Origin: an uncultured Dorea sp.
Lineage (GTDB): Bacteria; Bacillota; Clostridia; Lachnospirales; Lachnospiraceae
DNA length: 33,578 bases
Assembly (NCBI GenBank): GCA_910579925.1
Contig: CAJTVY010000011.1
Span: 55,157-88,734, forward strand
Direction of reading: 5' to 3'
Part shown: piece by piece, positions 7,474-15,752 of the stretch
Numbering within the stretch: the first letter of the stretch is position 1
How the letters are laid out: the number at the start of each line of letters is the position of its first letter
The notes under the pieces: generated by a model
What the model saw: the letters and a program-made list of their open reading frames with translations, nothing else
Databases searched by the model: none
Told to the model about the DNA's origin: nothing
Made by a program: the position numbers and the translations under genes

Positions 7474-8763
7474 TTAAGAAAACCGTACTCTGACAGAGTT
7501 TGCATGGGCGGTAAGCTGTTCTGCCTCGGCAAACTGCTCAATCTCCTTATGTACGGCTTCCAGTGCGTTTCTGGAATAAGCGATGATACTGGACTTCTTG
7601 ATAAAACCATCCACAGACAGAGGGGAGAAGAACCGCGCCGTCCCGTTGGTGGGAAGAACGTGGTTCGGCCCTGCGAAGTAATCCCCCAGAGGTTCGCTGG
7701 AATATTCACCGATAAAAATCGCCCCTGCGTTTCTGATCTTCATCATCACATCGTAAGGATCCTTTGTCTGGATTTCCAGATGCTCGGAAGCAATGTCATT
7801 AGCCACTTCAATCGCTTCCTCCATGGAATCAGCCACGAGGATATAACCATACTGATCCAGAGACTTGCGGATGATCTCGCTTCTGGACAATTCCTTCAAA
7901 AAGCCGTCAATCTGATCGGCCACCTGTTTTGCCAGTTCCTCGCTGGTTGTCACCAGGATTGCGGAAGCCAGTTCGTCATGCTCTGCCTGTGACAGAAGAT
8001 CTGCCGCCACGAATCTCGGATTCGCCGTCTCGTCTGCAATAACCAGAATCTCGCTGGGTCCGGCCACTGCATCAATGCTGACGTGCCCATACACCGCCTT
8101 TTTTGCCAGGGCCACATAAATATTTCCCGGCCCCACGATTTTATCTACCTTCGGAATACTCTCGGTTCCATATGCCAGAGCGCCTACGGCCTGGGCGCCG
8201 CCTGCTTTGTAGATCACATCAGCCCCGGCCTCTTTTGCCGCAACCAGCGTATTCGCCGTCACCTTGCCGTCTCTTCCCGGAGGCGTCACCATGATAATCT
8301 CTTCCACTCCGGCAACCTTGGCAGGAATGATGTTCATCAGAACAGAAGACGGATACACCGCCTTTCCGCCAGGCACGTACACACCGACCCTCTGAAGAGG
8401 CGTCACCTTCTGTCCTAACATCGTCCCGTCCGGCTTGCTGTCAAACCAGCTGTACTGCTTCTGTTTGGCGTGGTATTCCTCAATATTACCAAGAGCTTTG
8501 CGGATAACCTTAAGAAGTCCTGGATCCACAAGGCGGTACGCTTCCTGTATCTCCTCTTCCGTAACCCGGATACACCCGGCGTCAGTCTTTGCGCCGTCAA
8601 ATTTTTCCGTATATGCAAAAAGGGCAGAATCCCCCTCCTCTTTCACTCTGTTGAGAATCTCCATGACAACTTTCTCATATTCGCCATACTGATTCGGGCT
8701 GCGCTTTAAGAGATTTTCTAAAAGGTTCTGCCGCAGATTACCGTCTAAATATTGTATCTTCAT
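7474..8763 (-). CDS. hisD: Histidinol dehydrogenase
   Basis: Carries out the last two NAD-dependent oxidations from L-histidinol to L-histidine. The 429 residues are full length. The family signature runs from DAVAGPSEILVIADETANP through LLSQAEHDELA, containing zinc and catalytic residues (the QAEHD His-Asp). GPGNIYVALAKK and the C-terminal SSEPLGDYFAGPNHVLPT are also present. The start has a GGAAGGA site close upstream. It is 37 bases downstream of hisG on the same strand, in the his operon. Confidence 0.97.
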   Translation of the reverse strand: MKIQYLDGNLRQNLLENLLKRSPNQYGEYEKVVMEILNRVKEEGDSALFAYTEKFDGAKTDAGCIRVTEEEIQEAYRLVDPGLLKVIRKALGNIEEYHAKQKQYSWFDSKPDGTMLGQKVTPLQRVGVYVPGGKAVYPSSVLMNIIPAKVAGVEEIIMVTPPGRDGKVTANTLVAAKEAGADVIYKAGGAQAVGALAYGTESIPKVDKIVGPGNIYVALAKKAVYGHVSIDAVAGPSEILVIADETANPRFVAADLLSQAEHDELASAILVTTSEELAKQVADQIDGFLKELSRSEIIRKSLDQYGYILVADSMEEAIEVANDIASEHLEIQTKDPYDVMMKIRNAGAIFIGEYSSEPLGDYFAGPNHVLPTNGTARFFSPLSVDGFIKKSSIIAYSRNALEAVHKEIEQFAEAEQLTAHANSVRVRFS

Positions 8764-8800
8764 TTACTTCCATCCTTCCTCCATCTTTCAACTTAGTGTA

Positions 8801-9442
8801 TTAATCAAGAAGCTGCGCCAGAAGCTGTGCCAGAAGATTTTTGATCCTTCCGCTTTCCATGCGCATGCTCACAGGATTCACGATCATCCGGGCGGACAGA
8901 GGGCAGACTTCCTCTAATACCTCAAGTCCGTTCTCCTTCAGGGTCGTCCCCGTCTCCACGATATCCACGATCACCTCTGACAGCCCTACAATCGGAGCCA
9001 GTTCGATGGAACCGTTAAGTTTGATAATTTCCACTGTCTGATGCTTGGTATTGTAAAAATAATCTTTGGTAATATTCGGATACTTGGTCGCTACCCGGAT
9101 CAGTTCGTGATGTTTCAGAAGAGGAGCTGCTTCCGGATGGCCGCAGACGCACATTCTGCATCTGCCATATCCCAGATCCAGCACCTCATGAACCTTCCGT
9201 CCCTCTTCAAGAATGGTATCTTTTCCCACCACGCCGATATCTGCGGCCCCGTATTCGACATAAGTGGGCACGTCCGGCCCCTTAGCCAGGAAGAACTTAA
9301 GCTTCATCGGCTCATTGACAAAAATCAGCTTGCGTGAATCCTTATCTTTCATCTCCTCGCAGGTAATCCCGACCTTTTCAAATAATTTTAATGTCTGTTC
9401 TGCCAGACGTCCTTTTCCCAAAGCAAATGTCAGGTATCTCAT
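8801..9442 (-). CDS. hisG: ATP phosphoribosyltransferase, short form (catalytic subunit)
   Basis: Catalyses the first committed step of histidine synthesis, ATP plus PRPP to phosphoribosyl-ATP. From the ATG at 9442 the product is 213 residues (MRYLTFALGKGRL), matching the short HisG class that lacks the C-terminal regulatory domain and works only with HisZ. The PRPP-binding segment DIVETGTTLKENGL is present. A longer frame upstream to 9535 would add about 31 residues that are only an out-of-frame reading of the hisZ repeat tail, so 9442 is chosen; AGGAG lies 11 bases upstream. It starts 4 bases after the hisZ stop. Confidence 0.96.
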   Translation of the reverse strand: MRYLTFALGKGRLAEQTLKLFEKVGITCEEMKDKDSRKLIFVNEPMKLKFFLAKGPDVPTYVEYGAADIGVVGKDTILEEGRKVHEVLDLGYGRCRMCVCGHPEAAPLLKHHELIRVATKYPNITKDYFYNTKHQTVEIIKLNGSIELAPIVGLSEVIVDIVETGTTLKENGLEVLEEVCPLSARMIVNPVSMRMESGRIKNLLAQLLAQLLD

Positions 9443-9446
9443 AATC

Positions 9447-10766
9447 TTACGAACTCCTATCTGAACTGTTTTCGGTACTGTTTTCAGTACGGTTCTCTGA
9501 ACTGCCCTCTGACTTGTTCTCTGAACTACTGCCAAAAATCTTCTGTTCCCCGGTAATCAGATTGACCATGGTAATCTCTCCGGATCGGTCCAGATAGATC
9601 AGATTTCCGGCATAGTATTCGTCGCCATATGTCACATATTCTTCCAGCCCCTTGGCCCTGTCTTTTCGGATCAGCTCTGTATTCTTCGCTTTCCGCCGGA
9701 AATCCCTGGCAAGAGAGATCGCCTCCCTTTTGCGCTCCGGGTCGTACAGAATAATGGTATTCTTCCTTGTATAGACGATTCGGACTTTCTGACGGATCAG
9801 TGCGTTCATCAGTTCATCAATCACAATGGCAAATCCGATGGCTGGAGATTTCTTTCCGAATTTCTCCGTCAGATGGTCGTATCTGCCGCCTTTTACAATG
9901 GCATCCCCGGTTCCAAATGTATAGGCTCTAAAGATAATCCCAGAGTAGTATCCATAAGTACCACTCATACTGAAGTCAAATGTAACGAATTTTTCTACAC
10001 CATACAGTTTTAAAATATCGTAAATTTTTTCCAGTCGTTTTATGGCCTTCACGCCTTTCGAGTTGGGAGCAATATTCTTCGCCTGCGCCAGGGTTGTCAT
10101 CCCGCCCACCAGATCGTTCAGCGTGGCAAAAGCCTCCTTGGAACTTCGCTTCACCTGGATGCTTTCTAAGAATTCCTCAACCCCGAAGAAATTCCGGTTG
10201 TTGATCAGTTCCCGCACCCGCTCTTCTGCATCCTCATCCAGACTGGCATCCTCGATCAGACTCTGAAAGAAGTCTACATTGCCTACGCTTAACTGGAATT
10301 CTTTCAGGCCAATGGTCAGCAGACACTCGATCACCAGCGCCAGCATCTCCGCATCTGCCTCCACGGAACCGTCGCCCATGAGTTCCGCACCCATATGGGT
10401 GGTTTCCCTAAGCCGCCCCTGGTAACTGGAATGGTTAATGAATGTGTTTCCTGTATAGCACAACCGCACAGGCACCATTTCATCCTTTAACAGTGTTGCC
10501 GATACCCTGGCGATCGACGGCGTAATATCCGGCCGCAATACAAGAGTGTTTCCGTCCTTGTCAAAAAATTTGTACAAGTCTTTGGAAGGGATGGTTCCGA
10601 TTTCCTTTCGGAACACATCAAAATATTCGAATGTGGGCGGCTGGATATCGTGATATCCATATAACTGGAAAACCTTTTTCAGATGGCCTTCCAGCGTCAG
10701 TTTTTTTCCGCATTCTACATTATATATATCCCTGACTCCTTCCGGAGTATGTAATACCCTCTTCAT
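9447..10766 (-). CDS. hisZ: ATP phosphoribosyltransferase regulatory subunit
   Basis: A histidyl-tRNA-synthetase-like protein without tRNA-charging function that activates short HisG and mediates histidine feedback. The ~410-residue body shows class II synthetase-like blocks (TPEGVRDIY, LRPDITPSIARV, LCYTGNTFI, GGRYDHLTEKFG). The start at 10766 (MKRVLHTPEG) has AGGAGG 6 bases upstream; the ATG at 10784 has none. The C-terminus is odd: the last ~27 residues are a low-complexity Ser/Glu/Asn tail built of six 4-residue units. It is the first gene of the his operon. Confidence 0.95.
   Translation of the reverse strand: MKRVLHTPEGVRDIYNVECGKKLTLEGHLKKVFQLYGYHDIQPPTFEYFDVFRKEIGTIPSKDLYKFFDKDGNTLVLRPDITPSIARVSATLLKDEMVPVRLCYTGNTFINHSSYQGRLRETTHMGAELMGDGSVEADAEMLALVIECLLTIGLKEFQLSVGNVDFFQSLIEDASLDEDAEERVRELINNRNFFGVEEFLESIQVKRSSKEAFATLNDLVGGMTTLAQAKNIAPNSKGVKAIKRLEKIYDILKLYGVEKFVTFDFSMSGTYGYYSGIIFRAYTFGTGDAIVKGGRYDHLTEKFGKKSPAIGFAIVIDELMNALIRQKVRIVYTRKNTIILYDPERKREAISLARDFRRKAKNTELIRKDRAKGLEEYVTYGDEYYAGNLIYLDRSGEITMVNLITGEQKIFGSSSENKSEGSSENRTENSTENSSDRSS
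9456..9527 (-). repeat. Six degenerate 12-bp tandem repeats in hisZ 3' end
   Basis: On the minus strand the unit AGTTCAGAGAAC and variants occur six times in register, encoding SSEN, KSEG, SSEN, RTEN, STEN and SSDR. Units are a multiple of three, so slippage would change tail length without a frameshift. Confidence 0.85.
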
Positions 10767-10791
10767 AGTACCTCCTGTCTGCATTTGCTGC

Positions 10792-10813
10792 TTTAGTATA
10801 CTACTATATTAAA
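10792..10813 (-). promoter_or_regulatory. Palindrome at about +4 to +25 of the his promoter (putative operator)
   Basis: TTTAATATA and TATACTAAA arms (8 of 9 complementary) flank a 4-base spacer just after the predicted his transcription start. Position and symmetry suit a dimeric repressor. TrpR-family HisR (YerC) proteins are known regulators of his genes in Firmicutes; the link here is inference. Confidence 0.55.
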
Positions 10814-10822
10814 CCGTATAGA

Positions 10823-10851
10823 ATTATAAGCATTTTCCTACTTTTTGTCAA
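10823..10851 (-). promoter_or_regulatory. Consensus sigma-A promoter of the his operon
   Basis: A perfect -35 TTGACA (10846-10851) and a perfect -10 TATAAT (10823-10828) with a 17-base spacer. The -35 lies inside the last codons of recU. The predicted start is near 10816, leaving a leader of about 50 bases before hisZ, too short for a T-box. Confidence 0.88.
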
Positions 10852-11386
10852 GTTCATCCCGAATTTCCAGATCCAGATTCATAGCGTCCAGATACGGAAC
10901 GTAACAGCCCCGCAGGAATTCCATAAAAAATCTTGAATCAAGCTCCTCAAAACGGAAACTCTTTCTTCCGCCCTCTTTCGAACGGTTCCAGAAAATACGC
11001 AGTTCTGAATACCTCATATAATAGAGGACATTTTTAGCAGAATAATAAATCAGTATAAAAGCGATCCCGCCCTGGCGTTCAAATTCCTCCATGAACTTCA
11101 CCTGATGTTCGTGAATATTCTGTAACGGGAACGTCCCTGCCACACACTCCTTGGCATCAAAACAGATGGGAATTCCCTGCACTGCGCCGATATAGTCGAT
11201 CGTACTGCGTTTGTCAAAATAGGCAAGGGTTATATGCCGGTGTTCCTTGTCCATTTTCACGGGAGTGATGGGCGTAGGGATCTTCTGGATCAGCGCAAGT
11301 CCCTTTTCCAGATACCATTCGTTGGTGCGGTTCACCATCTCTTCTAATGTGGAACCTCTAAGGCCCCTTGAATTCCATGTTGCCAT
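10838..11386 (-). CDS. recU: Holliday junction resolvase RecU
   Basis: Firmicute-type resolvase that cuts four-way junctions in recombination and repair. The 182-residue protein shows the RecU pattern: RGSTLEEMVNRTNEWY, IQKIPTPITPV, STIDYIGAVQGIPICFDAKE (nuclease core with Asp and the D-A-K-E tetrad equivalent), FPLQNIHEHQVKF and GIAFILIYY. It begins inside the 3' end of the RluA-family gene with a 43-base overlap; GGGAG lies about 6 bases before the ATG. RecU is often next to a penicillin-binding protein gene in Firmicutes, which is not the case here. Confidence 0.93.
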   Translation of the reverse strand: MATWNSRGLRGSTLEEMVNRTNEWYLEKGLALIQKIPTPITPVKMDKEHRHITLAYFDKRSTIDYIGAVQGIPICFDAKECVAGTFPLQNIHEHQVKFMEEFERQGGIAFILIYYSAKNVLYYMRYSELRIFWNRSKEGGRKSFRFEELDSRFFMEFLRGCYVPYLDAMNLDLEIRDELDKK

Positions 11387-12354
11387 GTCGTCTCCCTGAT
11401 CAGCCGCCAGAACTTCTCAGGCACTTTCGCCGTCAGAGTCTTCCCTGAAATTCCCTGGCATACTCCTTCTACCTTTGGAAATACAACCTGGTATGCGTGA
11501 AGGAGCTGAGAAGTGATCTGGAACTGATGATAATAAAATTCATTAAAACTGCGGTCGCCGTATTTGTAATCTCCAATCAGAGGATTCCCCATCGCTGAAA
11601 GGTGGGCCCGGATCTGATGGGTCTTTCCTGTGATCAGATGCACCTTCAGAAGGGTTACCGTCTCATTAAATGCCAGAGGAACGTACTCTGTCTCAATCGG
11701 GGATCCGTCGCCTTTTTCCGTAATCTTTACGATGTTCTGATACCTGTCCTTTTCTAAATATCCCTTAAGCCGCCTCTGTCTGGTGATCTTTCCCTTTACG
11801 ATACATAAGTAGTACTTCTGAAGAGTACGCTCTTTCAGAAGCTGCCCCATGACCTGGGAGCCAGGCAGACTCTTTCCAGCGATAATGATTCCGCTGGTGT
11901 TACGGTCCAGGCGATTACAGACGGCGGGCCTGAAAAGCTGAAGGTCCTCGGCTGTAAGTTCCTTTTTCGCAAGCATGTAAGAAATCACATGCTCTACGAC
12001 GGAGACATCGCCTCGTTCCGCTTTCTGTGACAGCATACCGGAGGGTTTGTTCAGCAATAACAGGTCTGAATCCTCGTAGATAATCTCCATCGGAAGAGAA
12101 GATGTTCCTGTCTTGGACACCGTGTTCCTTTTCCCGGAAGAAAATTTCCGAATTGTCTCATCTGCCAGATAGAGACAGACGCTGTCGCCCTCCTTAAGTT
12201 TTTCATTTCCCGAAGCTTTCTTTCCGTTTAGCACTATATTCTTCTTGCGGAGCATCTTATACAGAAACCCCGCAGACGCTTCATTCAGATATTTTTTCAG
12301 CAGCTTATCGAGCCTTTGTCCGGCTTCATTCCGTCTGATTATGATTTCTTTCAT
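11344..12354 (-). CDS. RluA-family (RluC/RluD-type) pseudouridine synthase
   Basis: Isomerises specific uridines in RNA, probably 23S rRNA. The N-terminal ~70 residues form an S4-type RNA-binding domain (RLDKLLKKYLNEASAGFLYKMLRKKNI). The catalytic domain carries NRLDRNTSGIIIAGK with the catalytic Asp, and HLITGKTHQIRAHLS. At 336 residues it is a normal length. Its exact target cannot be told from sequence. Its 3' end overlaps recU by 43 bases. A 95-base gap follows the upstream unknown membrane gene; a weak TTGACG-containing promoter may lie there. Confidence 0.92.
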   Translation of the reverse strand: MKEIIIRRNEAGQRLDKLLKKYLNEASAGFLYKMLRKKNIVLNGKKASGNEKLKEGDSVCLYLADETIRKFSSGKRNTVSKTGTSSLPMEIIYEDSDLLLLNKPSGMLSQKAERGDVSVVEHVISYMLAKKELTAEDLQLFRPAVCNRLDRNTSGIIIAGKSLPGSQVMGQLLKERTLQKYYLCIVKGKITRQRRLKGYLEKDRYQNIVKITEKGDGSPIETEYVPLAFNETVTLLKVHLITGKTHQIRAHLSAMGNPLIGDYKYGDRSFNEFYYHQFQITSQLLHAYQVVFPKVEGVCQGISGKTLTAKVPEKFWRLIRETTWQHGIQGALEVPH

Positions 12355-12449
12355 GGATTTTCCACCGTTCTTGATAGTAGTTCTTTCTAAAACTACGTCT
12401 TTTGGACGTCAAATTCTATGTTTTGATCGGAAATTATTTACGAGTTATC

Positions 12450-13025
12450 TCACATAGCAATCGTGTATAGAATGCTTCTGATCGCCTGTTCATTTCTGTC
12501 ATCCTCAGGGCGTTCTACAGCGGCAATATTATTAAGCCCCTCCGCCCTGGCCAGAAACATTCCATAGTCATGAAAGATCTTAACTGTCATCTTATTGTAG
12601 TGCTGATCTTTCAGCACATCCTTGATCTGTCTTGCCAGGGCGGCTTCATCCGTTCGCGGGCTGCTGGAATATCCGCAGACCACATGACCGTAGATCACCA
12701 GTGCGTCTACCGGCATGGCTTTCTCGGTACTGGTGATCAACATGTCATAGAGCCGCATAATAAAAGGCGCTTTTTCCTCAATCTCTTCATACTTTTCCCG
12801 CTCGATCCCCTGATGCGGATAGACGGTAATAAATTCCACCAGCATTTTGGCTGCCGGAAGACATCCGACTACGGCTACCAGAGTAAACAGGTTCTGTTTC
12901 GTCTTCGTCTGGACATAGCCCAGAATGAAAACGGCTGCTACAATGATAAATTCGCCCAGAGCCCATGTCAGATATTTTGATTTTAACGCCTTTAGATAAC
13001 CCGGCTGTCCTTTTTCTGTTTTCAT
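12450..13025 (-). CDS. Two-span membrane protein, function unknown
   Basis: 191 residues from the ATG at 13025, which has GGGGAG 7 bases upstream; an earlier ATG at 13040 lacks a site. Two adjacent hydrophobic segments near residues 22-42 (TWALGEFIIVAAVFILGYV) and 47-66 (LFTLVAVVGCLPAAKMLVEFI) form a hairpin. A soluble C-terminal domain of ~120 residues follows, with the segment PVDALVIYGHVVCGYSSSPRTDEAALARQI. No known motif is recognised. It begins one base after the SDR stop codon, so the two are probably co-translated. Confidence 0.85.
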   Translation of the reverse strand: MKTEKGQPGYLKALKSKYLTWALGEFIIVAAVFILGYVQTKTKQNLFTLVAVVGCLPAAKMLVEFITVYPHQGIEREKYEEIEEKAPFIMRLYDMLITSTEKAMPVDALVIYGHVVCGYSSSPRTDEAALARQIKDVLKDQHYNKMTVKIFHDYGMFLARAEGLNNIAAVERPEDDRNEQAIRSILYTIAM

Positions 13026-13026
13026 C

Positions 13027-13797
13027 TTACTTCTCCCCAATCCGGTTTGCCCGCAAAAGAAAGCCGGCAGTCAGCGCATCTGGTACGATGCTTGTGAGAA
13101 CCCTGGCACACTTCATGGCCTTTCCATAGACGGAAACCCTCCTCTTCTTCACAGAATCCCACAGGGCCTTACGAACCACACGCTCCGGGTCCGCTTTCAC
13201 AGAATCTTTCAAAGGATTCGGCAGCTTTCCGGAACGCTTGAAGAATTCTGTATCCACAGGTCCGGGACAGACCACTGTCACAAAGATCTTTTGGGGCCTG
13301 AGTTCTGCGGCAAGCGCCTGGGACAGACTGTAGACGTAGGATTTGGAGGCCGCGTACACGGCGAATCCCGGCTGGGGCGCAAATGCCGCCGCTGATGCAA
13401 TATTAATTATTCTACTTCCATTTGACAGATATGGCAAGCATATCTGTAACACTTTTGTCAAAGACTGGCAGTTTAAAGTGATCATGCCAAGCTGTTCCCC
13501 GGAATCAATTTCGGCAAAGACGCCTGCTTTACCGTATCCGGCGGCGTTTACCAGCATACGGATCTGGGCCTTTCGCCTGTCAAGTTCTTTCTCTAAACGT
13601 TCCAGAATATAGTCTCTTTGCAGATCCCCGTCAAAGATCCTGACCGGAATGGAAATCTCTTCTTTCAGTTCTTCCAGATATTCCGTTCTTCTTGCTGCTA
13701 CCCAGATCTCGTCCAGATTCCGGTAAAGTCTTGGAATCTGTCTGGCAAATTCCTTCCCGATCCCAGAAGAAGCGCCGGTTACAACTGCTATTTTCAT
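13027..13797 (-). CDS. Short-chain dehydrogenase/reductase (classical SDR)
   Basis: An NAD(P)-dependent oxidoreductase of 256 residues. It has TGASSGIG at residues 7-14 for cofactor binding, NAAGYG, the catalytic Ser in NIASAAAF, and YAASK with the Tyr and Lys. CPGPVDTEFF follows the active site. The Arg-rich VAARRTEYL after the second strand suggests NADP preference (inference). A GGGGAG site lies 6 bases before the ATG. The substrate is unknown; its coupling to the membrane-protein gene downstream is the only context clue. Confidence 0.93.
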   Translation of the reverse strand: MKIAVVTGASSGIGKEFARQIPRLYRNLDEIWVAARRTEYLEELKEEISIPVRIFDGDLQRDYILERLEKELDRRKAQIRMLVNAAGYGKAGVFAEIDSGEQLGMITLNCQSLTKVLQICLPYLSNGSRIINIASAAAFAPQPGFAVYAASKSYVYSLSQALAAELRPQKIFVTVVCPGPVDTEFFKRSGKLPNPLKDSVKADPERVVRKALWDSVKKRRVSVYGKAMKCARVLTSIVPDALTAGFLLRANRIGEK

Positions 13798-13844
13798 AGA
13801 AACACTCCCCTTTTATATCCAATTCTGCTTTTACAGTTCTGCCT

Positions 13845-15752
13845 TTATTTTTTCACTTTCTTCTTATGAATATTACGGATTGTCTTTTTCTTTTTCGGTT
13901 TCGGCGTACTTTTTATATGGATTTGAACACCGGTCTCCATGTCTTTTTCCTTTCGATGTCTGGGACGTATCAGACACCGGGAATCATACCCTGCCAGATC
14001 CGTTCTGCCGGCCACTTTCAACGCTTCCAGTACCAGATCATAGTTCTTCGGGTCGCGATACTGGATCAGAGCCCTCTGCAACGCTTTCTCATGAGGATTT
14101 TTAGGCACATATACCCGGCTCATGTCCCTTGGATCCACCCCGGTATAATACATGCAGGTAGAAATCGTTGAAGGCGTGGGGTAAAAATCCTGCACCTGTT
14201 CCGGCATATATCCTAATTTTCGGACATACTCTGCCAGTTCCACGGCCTCCTTCATGGATGAACCGGGATGGGAAGACATCAGGTAGGGTACGAGATACTG
14301 CTTCTTATGCAAAATCTGATTCATCTTTGTATACTTTTTATCAAAAGCCTGATATACCGTATTAGACGGTTTCCCCATCTTCTTAAGAACCGTCTCTGAC
14401 ACATGCTCTGGCGCAACCTTTAGCTGCCCGCTCACATGGTGCTCACACAACTCCTTTAAAAAAGTGTCGTCTTCGTCCGCCATCACATAGTCGAAACGGA
14501 TCCCGGACCGGATAAACACCTTTTTTATTCCAGGCAGCGTGCGAAGCCTGCGAAGCAATTCCACATAATCTTTGTGATCCGCCCGAAGATTCTTACATGG
14601 CTTTGGAAACAGACACTGCCGCTCTTTACATACTCCCTGTGACAACTGCTTTTCACAGGATGGATAACGGAAATCCGCCGTAGGCCCGCCTACGTCATGG
14701 ATATATCCTTTAAAATCCGGATCTTTTATCAGAATCCTGGCTTCTTCAACCAGAGAATCCTGGCTTCTTGTCTGCACAATGCGCCCCTGATGGAAGGTCA
14801 GCGCACAGAAACTGCATCCGCCGAAACACCCCCGGTTGCTGACAAGGCTGAATTTCACTTCTGCAATGGCAGGGATGCCCCCTTCTTTCTCATAAGAAGG
14901 GTGATAGGTACGCATGTAAGGATATGAGTATACATGGTCCATCTCCTCCTGGCTAAGAGGCATGGCAGGCATATTCTGCACGATATACAGATGTTCTCCA
15001 TATGGCTCGATCAGCCTTTTTGCAGAGAACGGATCTGTATTGCAATACTGTGTATAGAAACTTCTGGCATACAGCAAAGGATCCTTCTTCATCTCCTCAT
15101 ATCCGTAAAGCCTTATCCCGTCGTAGACACTCTGGGGATCCTTCGTCTTATACACCGTCCCGGGAACGAAAGTGATGTCGCTGACTGCGATACCGCTCTT
15201 TAACGCCTCTGCGATCTCCACGACAGAGCGTTCCCCCATCCCATAAGAAATGAGGTCCGCCCCCGAATCCAGCAGCACGGAACGCTTAAGCCTGTCTGAC
15301 CAGTAATCATAATGGGCAAGCCTGCGCAGACTCGCCTCGATCCCGCCAAGGATCACAGGGGTCTTCTTGTAAGTCTGCCGGATCAGATTACCGTATACCA
15401 CCGTCGCATAATCCGGCCTTCGTCCCATTGCGCCCCCTGGAGAATAGGCATCGGTTCTGCGCCGTTTCTTCGACACAGAATAATGATTCACCATGGAATC
15501 CATATTGCCTGCAGACACCAGAAAACCAAGCCGCGGCTCTCCAAATTCCGTGATACTTGACGTATCTCTCCAATCCGGCTGTGCAATGATCCCTACCCGG
15601 TATCCATGGGCCTCAAGAACCCGGGTGATGATGGCATGTCCGAAAGACGGGTGATCTACATAAGCATCTCCAGACACGTAGACAAAATCTACATAGTCCC
15701 ATCCCCGTTCTTCCATCTCCTGTCTGCAGACAGGCAGAAACCCGCTCTTCAT
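13845..15752 (-). CDS. YgiQ-family radical SAM protein
   Basis: 635 residues. The YgiQ N-terminal domain (GDAYVDHPSFGHAII, GGIEASLRRLAHYDYWSD) precedes a radical SAM core whose [4Fe-4S] ligands are C309, C313 and C316 in RGCFGGCSFC. A lysine-rich C-terminal tail (KPKKKKTIRNIHKKK) may bind nucleic acid. The family is widespread but its reaction is not established. The ATG overlaps the HAD stop (ATGA), with GAGG about 8 bases upstream, so it is coupled to that gene. Confidence 0.94.
   Translation of the reverse strand: MKSGFLPVCRQEMEERGWDYVDFVYVSGDAYVDHPSFGHAIITRVLEAHGYRVGIIAQPDWRDTSSITEFGEPRLGFLVSAGNMDSMVNHYSVSKKRRRTDAYSPGGAMGRRPDYATVVYGNLIRQTYKKTPVILGGIEASLRRLAHYDYWSDRLKRSVLLDSGADLISYGMGERSVVEIAEALKSGIAVSDITFVPGTVYKTKDPQSVYDGIRLYGYEEMKKDPLLYARSFYTQYCNTDPFSAKRLIEPYGEHLYIVQNMPAMPLSQEEMDHVYSYPYMRTYHPSYEKEGGIPAIAEVKFSLVSNRGCFGGCSFCALTFHQGRIVQTRSQDSLVEEARILIKDPDFKGYIHDVGGPTADFRYPSCEKQLSQGVCKERQCLFPKPCKNLRADHKDYVELLRRLRTLPGIKKVFIRSGIRFDYVMADEDDTFLKELCEHHVSGQLKVAPEHVSETVLKKMGKPSNTVYQAFDKKYTKMNQILHKKQYLVPYLMSSHPGSSMKEAVELAEYVRKLGYMPEQVQDFYPTPSTISTCMYYTGVDPRDMSRVYVPKNPHEKALQRALIQYRDPKNYDLVLEALKVAGRTDLAGYDSRCLIRPRHRKEKDMETGVQIHIKSTPKPKKKKTIRNIHKKKVKK

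Noticed and set aside
9443..9535. N-terminal extension of hisG
   Set aside because: It is the hisZ repeat tail read in another frame; MRYLTFALGKGRL is the family start.
10767..10837. T-box or attenuator leader for the his operon
   Set aside because: The leader from the predicted start is only about 50 bases and holds no specifier or terminator structure.
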